A DNA stretch of 12,195 nt, from NCBI GenBank assembly GCA_052031065.1, contig JBPEXY010000152.1:1-12195 (forward strand). The letters are read 5' to 3'. The position numbers and the translations under genes were made by a program. The notes below the pieces were generated by a model that was given only the letters and a program-made list of their open reading frames with translations, did not search any database and was not told the origin of the DNA. This DNA comes from JBPEXY01 sp052031065. GTDB taxonomy: Bacteria; Pseudomonadota; Gammaproteobacteria; Immundisolibacterales; Immundisolibacteraceae. Each line of letters opens with the position of its first letter. The stretch's first letter is position 1. This document shows positions 1-6,338 of the stretch, piece by piece.

Positions 1-1398
1 CTGGTCGTCGGCTTTATGGTGATGTGGTACCGCGGTTTTGGATTGGTGGCCAATGTTGCGCTGGCGCTGAACCTGGTGCTGCTGGTCGCTGTCCTGTCGC
101 TGTTGCAGGCGACACTGACCCTGCCGGGCATTGCCGGTATCGTGCTCACGGTCGGTATGGCAGTAGATGCCAACGTGCTGATTTTTGAACGTATTCGGGA
201 AGAGCTTAATGCCGGTAATACACCGCAGAACAGTATCTATGCCGGTTTTGACAAGGCTTTTTCCACCATCTTTGATGCCAATGTCACTACCCTGATTGCC
301 TCTGCGGTGCTGTTTGTTTTTGGTACCGGGCCAATCAAGGGTTTCGCGGTGACCCTGTCCATGGGAATTCTCACCTCGATGTTTACCGCCATCCTGGTGA
401 CGCGGGCGATGGTCAACCTGGTCTGGGGTGGACGTCGGGTGGCCAGTTTGCCAATTGGCCACTCGCTGTTGCGGCTTAAGGGAGAGCGGGCCATTCGGTT
501 TTTGTCACGCCGGCGTCTGGCGGCGATTGTTTCCGGATTGATGATCGTGGTGTCCATCGCCTCGCTGGCAACCCGAGGTCTGCAGTTTGGCATCGATTTC
601 ACCGGTGGCACGCTGGTCGAAGTGGGCTATCAGCAGCCGGCGGACCTGCAGCAGGTCGAACAGGCGCTGCAGGGAGCCGGGATTACCGATGCGGTGGTCC
701 AGCTGTTCGGTACGCCCAGTGACGTGCTGATTCGCCTGGCATCTGGTTCGGGTGGAGATCTCGCCCAGCTTAGTGGTGATGTGCTCACCGCGTTGCAGGG
801 CTATGACGACAGTGTCGAGCTGAGACGGGTTGAGTTTGTTGGACCGCAGGTAGGGGAGGAGCTGACCCAGGATGGTGGTCTGGCGCTGCTCTTCGCGTTA
901 CTCGGTATCCTTCTCTATGTGGGTCTCAGGTTTCGTTACCAGTTCGCCATGGGCGCGGTTGCTGCACTGGTGCATGACGTGCTGATCACGCTGGGGCTGT
1001 TTTCGCTATTTGCCATTGAGTTTGACCTGACGGTGCTGGCGGCGCTGCTGGCAGTCATTGGTTACTCGCTGAACGACACCATTGTGGTGTTTGACCGTAT
1101 TCGTGAGAACTTTGCGGTGATCCGTAAGGGCGGCGTGATAGAGGTGATTGACCAGGCGCTAAACGATTCGCTGGCGCGAACCCTGGTGACTTCGGTGACT
1201 ACTCTAATGGTGTTGTTGGCCTTGCTGTTTTTTGGTGGTGAGGTGATTCGCGGGTTTGCCATGGCGCTGCTGTTTGGCGTGCTGATTGGCACCTACTCTT
1301 CGCTGATGGTCGCCAGTCCGGCGTTGATTGGTCTGGGATTGACCCGTGAGGATATGGAAGAACCGGAGAAAGAGGGCGCTGATGCCGAGTTAGCCTGA
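1..1398 (+). CDS. secDF: SecDF protein-export fusion protein, 3' part (SecD C-terminus joined to SecF)
   Basis: Partial at the 5' end: the frame is open from base 1 and gives 465 residues. SecD and SecF are RND-superfamily inner-membrane proteins that use proton motive force to help pull secreted proteins out of the SecYEG channel. Residues 1 to about 150 match the last membrane segments of SecD, including the VDANVLIFERIREEL motif whose Asp (codon 166-168) corresponds to the functionally important SecD TM4 aspartate. It ends in the usual LVWGGRRV. Without a stop, the frame continues through a basic linker of roughly 25 residues into SecF: a first membrane segment, the SecF signature DFTGGT near base 595, a periplasmic domain, then TM2-TM6 with YSLNDTIVVFDRIREN (Asp codon 1075-1077, equivalent to the key SecF aspartate). 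The C-terminus is acidic. E. coli has separate secD and secF genes; here no stop or good ribosome site separates them. The fusion is directly visible; that it works as one polypeptide is inferred. Confidence 0.93.
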   Translation: MVVGFMVMWYRGFGLVANVALALNLVLLVAVLSLLQATLTLPGIAGIVLTVGMAVDANVLIFERIREELNAGNTPQNSIYAGFDKAFSTIFDANVTTLIASAVLFVFGTGPIKGFAVTLSMGILTSMFTAILVTRAMVNLVWGGRRVASLPIGHSLLRLKGERAIRFLSRRRLAAIVSGLMIVVSIASLATRGLQFGIDFTGGTLVEVGYQQPADLQQVEQALQGAGITDAVVQLFGTPSDVLIRLASGSGGDLAQLSGDVLTALQGYDDSVELRRVEFVGPQVGEELTQDGGLALLFALLGILLYVGLRFRYQFAMGAVAALVHDVLITLGLFSLFAIEFDLTVLAALLAVIGYSLNDTIVVFDRIRENFAVIRKGGVIEVIDQALNDSLARTLVTSVTTLMVLLALLFFGGEVIRGFAMALLFGVLIGTYSSLMVASPALIGLGLTREDMEEPEKEGADAELA

Positions 1399-1413
1399 TC
1401 TCTCTCGGCTAAC
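1389..1413. other. small inverted repeat at the 3' end of secDF
   Basis: GTTAGCC (1389-1395) and GGCTAAC (1407-1413) form a perfect 7-bp stem with an 11-nt loop, spanning the secDF stop codon. An overlapping alternative stem pairs CCGAG (1385-1389) with CTCGG (1404-1408). No T-run follows on either strand, so it is not a classical intrinsic terminator. It may protect the 3' end of the message or slow polymerase between the convergent secDF and lpxH genes; that role is inference. Confidence 0.35.
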
Positions 1414-1477
1414 AGCAAGGCGGCTATCAGTCAGTCTGGCGATGCAGGGCCAGCGGTTCAGAACGACCTGTTTACCG

Positions 1478-2236
1478 CTAGCGGGTCAGGAATTCGTCAA
1501 TCGCGATTAGCTCGGGGCCGTGTTGATCCCAGCGGAGAATTTCTCCCTGCTCCTGCCAGCTGCCAAGTACCCAACGAATCGCTGTGCCGTTGGTAACAGC
1601 GTGTTCATGTCGGGCGGGCCGGTGGGTGTGGCCGTGAACCAGGGTTGTGACTGCATGGGCGTCGAGGGTGCTGGTGATGGTCTGTTCGTTGACGTCCATG
1701 ATCGCTACGCTTTTATTCGCCGTTTCGGTTTTGCTCTGTTCGCGGAACTGCTGCGCCTGGCGGATACGCTCTTCCATTGACTGGTTGAGAAACTGGCTGC
1801 GCCATTCCGGCTTGCGGACGACCGCACGCACCTGCTGATATTCGACGTCATCGGTGCAGAAAAGGTCACCGTGGCTGATCAGCACGGTCGCATCCATTAC
1901 TTCAATGATTGCCGGGTCTTCCAGAAGCTGTGCTGAGGTCGCGCCGCAAAACTGCTGGTCAAGTAGAAAATCGCGATTGCCATGGAGCAGATAGATCGGC
2001 ATGGATAGCCGGTTCAATGCATCAATAATTCGACCGTAAGCAGGTTTGGCGGCGTCATCGCCGATCCAGGCATCAAAGAGGTCACCGAGGATATAAAGCG
2101 CGTTACCGTCGGCGGCTATTTGGTCAAGGAAACGGAGAAACCGTTCTGTAGTGACTGCGGGGGCTCTGCCGCCCCCGGCCATTTTCGATTCCAGCTCCGG
2201 CGTCAGGTGCAGGTCGGCAATGAAATAGGTTGCCAC
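1478..2236 (-). CDS. lpxH: UDP-2,3-diacylglucosamine diphosphatase LpxH
   Basis: The 252-residue product is a calcineurin-like metallophosphoesterase that hydrolyses UDP-2,3-diacylglucosamine to lipid X and UMP, the fourth step of lipid A synthesis, at the inner face of the inner membrane. All metal-binding motifs of the family are present: D8 and H10 in ADLHL, D52 in GDLFDAW, N87 in HGNRD, H122 in SHGD, and H203/H205 in HGHTHRP. Asp/Asn/His positions match E. coli LpxH (240 residues) apart from a short insertion around residues 16-26 (a Gly-rich stretch with KMAGGG). The start is GTG, chosen because the family begins two to four residues before FIADLHL and no ATG lies there; the Shine-Dalgarno is weak. 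It lies 25 nt after the ppi stop, so the two genes are probably cotranscribed. Its stop codon lies in the palindrome CCGCTAGCGG. Confidence 0.95.
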   Translation of the reverse strand: MATYFIADLHLTPELESKMAGGGRAPAVTTERFLRFLDQIAADGNALYILGDLFDAWIGDDAAKPAYGRIIDALNRLSMPIYLLHGNRDFLLDQQFCGATSAQLLEDPAIIEVMDATVLISHGDLFCTDDVEYQQVRAVVRKPEWRSQFLNQSMEERIRQAQQFREQSKTETANKSVAIMDVNEQTITSTLDAHAVTTLVHGHTHRPARHEHAVTNGTAIRWVLGSWQEQGEILRWDQHGPELIAIDEFLTR

Positions 2237-2245
2237 GGGTGATCT

Positions 2246-2255
2246 GCCTATAGGC
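2246..2255. repeat. 10-bp palindrome in the ppi-lpxH gap
   Basis: GCCTATAGGC is a perfect palindrome in the 25-nt gap between the ppi stop and the lpxH GTG. It is too short to form a stable RNA hairpin. It could be a protein site or chance; no function is claimed. Confidence 0.25.
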
Positions 2256-2261
2256 GACCGG

Positions 2262-2960
2262 CTAATCTACAGTGATGCTATTGATGGTTACCGTCGTTTG
2301 CGGCACGTCTGAAGGCATTGGTCCGCCAGCGCCGGTGGGCACCGTTTTAATCTGGTCGACAACATCCATGCCAGAGGTGACCTTGCCGAAAACTGCATAG
2401 CCGTAACCATTCATGTCGGCACTGCGGAAGTTGAGGAAATCATTGTCATTGACGTTGATGAAAAACTGCGCGGTGGCGGAGTGGGGGTCGGGCGTGCGCG
2501 CCATGGCGATACTACCCACTTCATTGGTCAGACCGTTATCGGCCTCGTTCTGAATCTGTTCGCCGGTCGGTTTCTGGGTGAAGTCCTCAGTAAAACCACC
2601 GCCCTGGATCATAAAGCCATCAATCACGCGGTGAAATATGGTGCCGTTATAGAAGCCGTCGTTGGCGTAGCTGACAAAATTGGCGACGGTTATCGGTGCC
2701 TTCTCAGGGTAGAGTTCCAGTTGAATATCTCCCATGCTGGTGGACATGGTCACGTTGACTACTTCGGCTTCACTCATATTAATAACCTTCTCGGTGGTGG
2801 CGGTTGAATCTGTTGTCTGTGTGTGGCTCTGGCTCTGCAGAGAGATTGTCGTCTCGGCTCTGGTAGGAATATCGGGACTATTCATCACCAAAACCGCGAA
2901 CAGTGTGGCCGCTAGCGCGATACCAAGAAAAACGTCGTTTTGTTGCAAACCTGGCTCCAT
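2262..2960 (-). CDS. ppiB: cyclophilin-type peptidyl-prolyl cis-trans isomerase (PpiB-like) with N-terminal hydrophobic extension
   Basis: Residues about 67-232 are a complete bacterial cyclophilin that isomerises X-Pro bonds. It is close to E. coli PpiB (164 residues), with the catalytic R111 in FHRVIDGF, F116 and Q119 in MIQGGGF, and the MARTPDPHSATAQFF core. The long form (232 residues, ATG at 2960) adds a hydrophobic segment, residues 10-26 (VFLGIALAATLFAVLVM), and a Ser/Thr/Gln-rich linker (about 35-60) that would anchor the enzyme in the membrane. The residues before the hydrophobic segment are acidic rather than basic, so it is not a classical signal peptide. An internal ATG (2777-2775, residue 62) is preceded by GAGAAGG eight bases upstream and would give a normal 171-residue cytoplasmic PpiB; the upstream ATG has no clear ribosome site, and a stop lies in frame just upstream of it. 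Product identity is very sure; start choice is open. Located upstream of lpxH and divergent from cysS, as in E. coli. Confidence 0.88.
   Translation of the reverse strand: MEPGLQQNDVFLGIALAATLFAVLVMNSPDIPTRAETTISLQSQSHTQTTDSTATTEKVINMSEAEVVNVTMSTSMGDIQLELYPEKAPITVANFVSYANDGFYNGTIFHRVIDGFMIQGGGFTEDFTQKPTGEQIQNEADNGLTNEVGSIAMARTPDPHSATAQFFINVNDNDFLNFRSADMNGYGYAVFGKVTSGMDVVDQIKTVPTGAGGPMPSDVPQTTVTINSITVD
2777..2790 (-). promoter_or_regulatory. internal ribosome binding site that may decide the ppiB start
   Basis: On the minus strand GAGAAGG is followed by eight bases (TTATTAAT) and then ATG at 2777-2775, which starts the cyclophilin domain proper (MSEAEVVN). Spacing and AT-rich context are near ideal. 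This supports a short cytoplasmic form either instead of, or in addition to, the long form from 2960. Confidence 0.5.
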
Positions 2961-3178
2961 ACTGACCGTTGGGAAATAGATGCTGGTGACCCAAAGCCGC
3001 TAGCGCGGCAGTTGGCTACGGCAATCCGGGTGGCGATAAACCCATGCAGCGGGCGGCTGATTTTACCATGTTGGGGTGGCTGGTTTTGTGAGTTGCCGGG
3101 GTTTTGGTTACCATTCCGCGCCCCATGCCCCGCCGGTTTGATACCGGTATCGTTAAAGTTGCAGTTTCAGGTGGTTTT
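2961..3178. promoter_or_regulatory. divergent intergenic region between ppiB and cysS
   Basis: This 218-bp gap must carry the promoters of two divergent genes. I do not see a convincing -35/-10 pair on either strand. Visible structures are a 5-bp stem GCCGC/GCGGC at 2996-3009 with a 4-nt loop, and the perfect 12-bp palindrome GATACCGGTATC at 3140-3151, about 28 bases before the cysS start. The palindrome could be an operator, but nothing else supports that. Confidence 0.4.
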
Positions 3179-4576
3179 GTGAATCCCGTGTCTTTATTTG
3201 TCTACAACAGTCTCACCGGAAAAAAAGAGCAATTTAAGCCGATCGTACCGGGTCAGGTAGGTCTCTACGTTTGTGGCGTGACGGTTTATGATTTTTGCCA
3301 CATCGGCCATGCTCGGGTTTTCGTGGTTTTTGATGTCGTGGTGCGTCACCTGCGCGCTTTGGGGTTCAAGGTCAATTATGTGCGCAACATTACCGATGTT
3401 GATGACAAGATTATTGACCGCGCCGGCGAGCAACAGCGGCAAGTTAAGGACCTGACCGATGAGTTCATCGCTGCGATGCACGAGGATATGGGTCAGTTGG
3501 GCGTACTGTTGCCCGATCATGAACCGCGAGCAACGGCTCATATGGGCCAGATCATCGACATGATCGAGCGCCTACAATCTGCCGGCTACGCCTACCAGGC
3601 CAGTAATGGCGATGTTTATTACCGGGTTGAACGGTTTGCCGGATATGGCAAGCTGGCTGGGCGTGATCTGCAGAGTCTGCGCGCGGGTGCCCGGGTCGAG
3701 GTGAATCAGCAGAAGGAAAATCCGCTCGATTTCGTGCTCTGGAAAACTGCGAAACCGGGCGAAATTAGCTGGCAGTCTCCCTGGGGGGAGGGGCGTCCCG
3801 GCTGGCACATTGAGTGTTCTGCCATGTCGACCCACTGTCTGGGGGACCATTTTGATATTCATGGCGGTGGATTCGACCTGCAGTTTCCCCACCACGAAAA
3901 CGAGATTGCCCAGTCGGAGGCCGCGACCGGGACAACCTTTGTTAATACCTGGATGCATAACGGTTTTGTCCGTGTGGATGATGAAAAAATGTCCAAATCA
4001 ATGGGCAATTTCTTCACCATACGCGAGGTTTTACAGCTCTACCCGGCTGAAGTGTTGCGTTATTTTCTGCTCGCCAGCCACTACCGCAGCGAGCTTAATT
4101 TCTCCAATGCAGCGCTTGACCAGGCGTGGGAGGCATTGCGGCGCTGCTATCGGGCTCTGGTTGATATACCGGTGTGTGAGGCAGAAGCTGAGCACGCGAC
4201 TTTTGATCGCTATCTGGCTGCGATGAATGATGACTTCAACACACCGGAAGCGCTGGCGGTGCTGTTTGATCTGGTGCGGGCGATCAATAGTTCATCCGGC
4301 GCTGAGCAACAGCAGTTGGCCGCTCAGTTGCGCAAGTTAGGTGGATATCTGGGTTTACTGCAGGAAGTACCCGACCAGTTTCTGCGTCGCAGTTCGACTG
4401 CCGAGTTATCGTCTGAACAGCTTGACGATGCCGCGGTGCAGGCGCTGGTTGATCAGCGACTAGCAGCGCGTGAAGAGAAAAACTGGACCCTTGCAGATCA
4501 GCTGCGTGACATGCTTGATGAGGCCGGCATCATGCTTGAAGATCGTGAAGGCAAAACCCGTTGGAGCCGTCGATAG
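3179..4576 (+). CDS. cysS: cysteinyl-tRNA synthetase
   Basis: The 465-residue class I aminoacyl-tRNA synthetase charges tRNA-Cys with cysteine using ATP, in the cytoplasm. The HIGH signature is literal at residues 41-44, and KMSKS lies at 270-274. The zinc ligands that select cysteine are visible: C32 (YVCGVT), C213 (HIECSAMS), and the HHE histidine and glutamate near 238-242. The C-terminal anticodon-binding helical domain is complete and ends in the family-typical tail. Length matches E. coli (461). The frame is open back to an ATG at 3104, but that extension has no family counterpart. I chose GTG 3179, which is preceded by AGGTGG at short spacing; GTG 3188 (giving MSLFVYN) is an almost equal alternative. 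Divergent from ppiB and convergent with folD, a conserved gammaproteobacterial neighbourhood. Confidence 0.96.
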   Translation: MNPVSLFVYNSLTGKKEQFKPIVPGQVGLYVCGVTVYDFCHIGHARVFVVFDVVVRHLRALGFKVNYVRNITDVDDKIIDRAGEQQRQVKDLTDEFIAAMHEDMGQLGVLLPDHEPRATAHMGQIIDMIERLQSAGYAYQASNGDVYYRVERFAGYGKLAGRDLQSLRAGARVEVNQQKENPLDFVLWKTAKPGEISWQSPWGEGRPGWHIECSAMSTHCLGDHFDIHGGGFDLQFPHHENEIAQSEAATGTTFVNTWMHNGFVRVDDEKMSKSMGNFFTIREVLQLYPAEVLRYFLLASHYRSELNFSNAALDQAWEALRRCYRALVDIPVCEAEAEHATFDRYLAAMNDDFNTPEALAVLFDLVRAINSSSGAEQQQLAAQLRKLGGYLGLLQEVPDQFLRRSSTAELSSEQLDDAAVQALVDQRLAAREEKNWTLADQLRDMLDEAGIMLEDREGKTRWSRR

Positions 4577-4643
4577 TTAATGTCGCCAGGCAGTGTCGTC
4601 TGAGCTACCGGGCATCTTTGGTCGCCAACCAGACTCGGGTATT

Positions 4644-5516
4644 CTAGTCTCCGTCAGACGGCGCCAGACCATTCTGCTTGGCCGCCATTAAGGTGTTGCT
4701 CAGCAACATGGCGATGGTCATCGGACCGACCCCTCCCGGGACCGGGGTGATGTAGCTGGCAACTTCGCTTGCGCTCTCAAATTCGATGTCACCGCGCAAA
4801 GAACCGTTCTCTCCACGGTTGATACCGACATCGATAACCACAGCACCGGGTTTAATCCACTCACTCAACACTACACCAGGTTTGCCCACGGCGACCACGA
4901 GAATATCGGCGTTACCAACGTGGGTCTCAAGGTCTTTGGTGAAGCGGTGACAGATGGTTACCGTTGCACCCGCCAGCAGCAGTTCAAGAGCCATCGGTCG
5001 GCCAACGATATTAGATGCCCCGACCACCACCGCATGTGCGCCCTGGAGCTGGGTTTCTGTGAGGGTAAGCAGGTGCATAATGCCGCGTGGTGTGCAGGGT
5101 CGAAGGCCGGGCAGTCGTTGTGCCAGCAGGCCAATGTTGTGGGGGTGGAACCCGTCCACATCCTTGACCGGGTCAATCGCATTGATCACCTTGCTCGAAT
5201 CGATATGCAGGGGCAGGGGTAGCTGTACCAGAATGCCATCGACATCGGGATCATCGTTGAGTTCCTGGATTAGACCGAGTAGTTCAGCTTCGCTGGTCTC
5301 TTCTGGAAGATCGATGGCTCTGGAGTCGAAGCCGACCTGGTCACACGCCTTACGTTTATTACGAACGTAAATTTCCGAAGCGGGGTCAAAACCGACCAGC
5401 ACGACAGCCAGTCCCGGCCGACGTTTACCGCTTGCCAGCAGCTGACCTACCTGTTCACTGACCTGTTGTCTGATTCTGCCTGCAGCGGCTTTGCCATCTA
5501 TAATCTGAGCGGTCAT
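4644..5516 (-). CDS. folD: bifunctional methylenetetrahydrofolate dehydrogenase/cyclohydrolase FolD
   Basis: The 290-residue product interconverts 5,10-methylene-, 5,10-methenyl- and 10-formyl-tetrahydrofolate with NADP, supplying one-carbon units for purines and formyl-Met-tRNA. The length is that of the family (E. coli 288). Catalytic residues are in place: Y50 and K54 in YVRNKRK, Q98 in VQLPLP and D121 in KDVDGFHP. The NADP loop GASNIVGRP and the C-terminal PVPGGVGPMT signature are both intact. The ATG at 5516 gives the standard N-terminus MTAQIIDGK; the ribosome site is weak. It is convergent with cysS (67-nt gap without an obvious terminator) and divergent from the tRNA operon. No sign of disruption. 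Confidence 0.97.
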   Translation of the reverse strand: MTAQIIDGKAAAGRIRQQVSEQVGQLLASGKRRPGLAVVLVGFDPASEIYVRNKRKACDQVGFDSRAIDLPEETSEAELLGLIQELNDDPDVDGILVQLPLPLHIDSSKVINAIDPVKDVDGFHPHNIGLLAQRLPGLRPCTPRGIMHLLTLTETQLQGAHAVVVGASNIVGRPMALELLLAGATVTICHRFTKDLETHVGNADILVVAVGKPGVVLSEWIKPGAVVIDVGINRGENGSLRGDIEFESASEVASYITPVPGGVGPMTIAMLLSNTLMAAKQNGLAPSDGD

Positions 5517-5611
5517 TTTTGACCCAATTGTCGGTTGAATGGGTGTTTGGGCCAGGCCCGGGCGGGTATGATACTACCCTCCGGTCTGGTTGTTGTGAGC
5601 AACGCAGGTGA

Positions 5612-5640
5612 TTGACCAATTGGGGTGCTGCGGGTATATT
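5612..5640 (+). promoter_or_regulatory. sigma70 promoter of the tRNA operon, stringent-type discriminator
   Basis: TTGACC (5612-5617) and TATATT (5635-5640) are separated by exactly 17 bp, a near-consensus sigma70 promoter. The bases that follow (TCGCCGTCCCGCG) are GC-rich, as in promoters of stable RNAs that ppGpp/DksA shut down. Transcription would start near 5647, about 29 bases before tRNA-Pro. Stringent control is inferred from the discriminator only. Confidence 0.82.
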
Positions 5641-5675
5641 TCGCCGTCCCGCGTGGTCTTGAATTTGGTCTTTAT

Positions 5676-5752
5676 CGGGGTATGGCGCAGTCTGGTAGCG
5701 CGCCTGCTTTGGGAGCAGGATGTCGGGAGTTCGAATCTCTCTACCCCGACCA
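5676..5752 (+). tRNA. tRNA-Pro (anticodon TGG)
   Basis: This is a full 77-nt cloverleaf. The 7-bp acceptor CGGGGTA pairs with TACCCCG, the anticodon stem CCTGC/GCAGG encloses the loop TTTGGGA (anticodon TGG), the T-loop is TTCGAAT, the discriminator is A, and CCA is encoded at 5750-5752. It decodes CCA and, when U34 is modified, other proline codons. First gene after the promoter. Confidence 0.97.
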
Positions 5753-5804
5753 ATCATGATGGCGTTCTGGGCGGGCTGAAGCAGCCGCAGAGCAGACGAA
5801 CATG

Positions 5805-5881
5805 GCGCCCGTAGCTCAACCGGATAGAGCATCGGCCTTCTAAGCCGAGGGTTGCAGGTTCGAGTCCTGCCGGGCGCGCCA
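5805..5881 (+). tRNA. tRNA-Arg (anticodon TCT)
   Basis: A full 77-nt cloverleaf. Acceptor GCGCCCG pairs with CGGGCGC, anticodon stem TCGGC/GCCGA encloses CTTCTAA (anticodon TCT), T-loop TTCGAGT, discriminator G, and CCA encoded at 5879-5881. It reads AGA/AGG codons. It lies 52 nt after tRNA-Pro in the same presumed transcript. Confidence 0.97.
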
Positions 5882-5910
5882 GTCATGGATCGCTTTGGCA
5901 AAGGTTTTAT

Positions 5911-5987
5911 GGTGAGCGTAGCTCAGTTGGTAGAGCCCCGGATTGTGATTCCGGTGGTCGTGGGTTCGAGCCCCATCGTTCACCCCA
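5911..5987 (+). tRNA. tRNA-His (anticodon GTG)
   Basis: Cloverleaf with acceptor GTGAGCG pairing with CGTTCAC (one G-T pair), anticodon stem CCGGA/TCCGG around TTGTGAT (anticodon GTG), and encoded CCA at 5985-5987. The extra 5' base G (position -1) at 5911 faces C73, the identity element for histidyl-tRNA synthetase, and is encoded as in other bacteria. The spacer from tRNA-Arg is 29 nt. Confidence 0.97.
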
Positions 5988-5991
5988 TTTT

Positions 5992-6030
5992 CTGCAAGGT
6001 CAGTCGGTTTCAACTCCGGGTGACCTGCAG
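5992..6030 (+). other. hairpin in the tRNA-His to tRNA-Lys spacer
   Basis: CTGCA-A-GGTCA (5992-6002) pairs with TGACCTGCAG (6021-6030), giving ten base pairs with one bulged A and an 18-nt loop, just after tRNA-His. A second small hairpin, GTCCG/CGGAC, follows at 6045-6059. Neither has a strong T-run, although CTTCTTTTCTTCG lies between them. They may guide processing of the tRNA precursor or attenuate read-through to tRNA-Lys; both roles are inference. Confidence 0.5.
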
Positions 6031-6076
6031 CGCTTCTTTTCTTCGTCCGTCTCCCGGACAACCTGTTTCCCGGTAC

Positions 6077-6149
<73 letters not shown>

Positions 6150-6179
6150 TGTTTTTCTCCTGTCCTTATCGGGCAGAGA

Positions 6180-6206
6180 ACGAGCGGTTCTGACCGACAC
6201 GCTCGT
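6180..6206 (+). terminator. possible terminator after the tRNA operon
   Basis: ACGAGCG (6180-6186) and CGCTCGT (6200-6206) make a perfect 7-bp GC-rich stem, with an inner CGGT/ACCG pairing option in the loop. The first T-rich stretch (ATTTTTCTTAATTTTCCTTTTC) starts about 12 bases after the stem, farther than in a textbook terminator. Position 31 bases after tRNA-Lys fits the end of the tRNA transcript. Confidence 0.45.
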
Positions 6207-6338
6207 CCGGCATCAAGATTTTTCTTAATTTTCCTTTTCTCTAGCCGTTATTGGGTACACGGTGGCAGAAGTGGGTTGCTTGCTGTGTGGTATTGCTCAT
6301 TCAAAAACATAAAGTTCAAATTACAAAGAGGCAGGGAA
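6207..6338 (+). promoter_or_regulatory. leader region upstream of the chemoreceptor gene
   Basis: This 132-bp stretch separates the tRNA operon from the chemoreceptor and should hold its promoter. It is AT-richer than its surroundings. I find no clear sigma70 hexamer pair. TAAAGTTC at 6310-6317 resembles the -35 of a flagellar sigma28 promoter but lacks a matching -10 and would start transcription inside the gene. Only the ribosome site AGAGG at 6327-6331 is well supported. Confidence 0.35.

Noticed and set aside
237..611. 124-residue minus-strand frame in secDF
   Set aside because: Shadow of the SecD-SecF junction; very basic, no family resemblance.
3104..3178. N-terminal extension of cysS from ATG 3104
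   Set aside because: The added 25 residues have no counterpart in cysteinyl-tRNA synthetases, and the domain begins normally at 3179-3188.
5568..5602. folD promoter with TATCAT or TAGTAT as -10 on the minus strand
   Set aside because: The nearest TTG-type -35 (TTGCTC) is 20 or more bases away, too far for a convincing sigma70 promoter.
5455..5901. 148-residue minus-strand open frame with GRTRTCNPRLRRP-like text
   Set aside because: It is read antisense through tRNA-Pro and tRNA-Arg. Such frames are well-known false proteins in databases, produced by antisense tRNA sequence.
5840..6061. 73-residue minus-strand frame across tRNA-Arg and tRNA-His
   Set aside because: Antisense of two tRNA genes (GARTHDHRNHNPGLYQLSY is the usual artefact); no ribosome site or family.
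6310..6336. Flagellar sigma28-type promoter before the chemoreceptor
   Set aside because: TAAAGTTC resembles the -35, but the required GCCGATAA-like -10 is missing and the start would fall inside the coding region.
6276..6338. Upstream ATG for the chemoreceptor
   Set aside because: It adds 21 atypical residues, while ATG 6339 has a good ribosome site and a normal receptor N-terminus.
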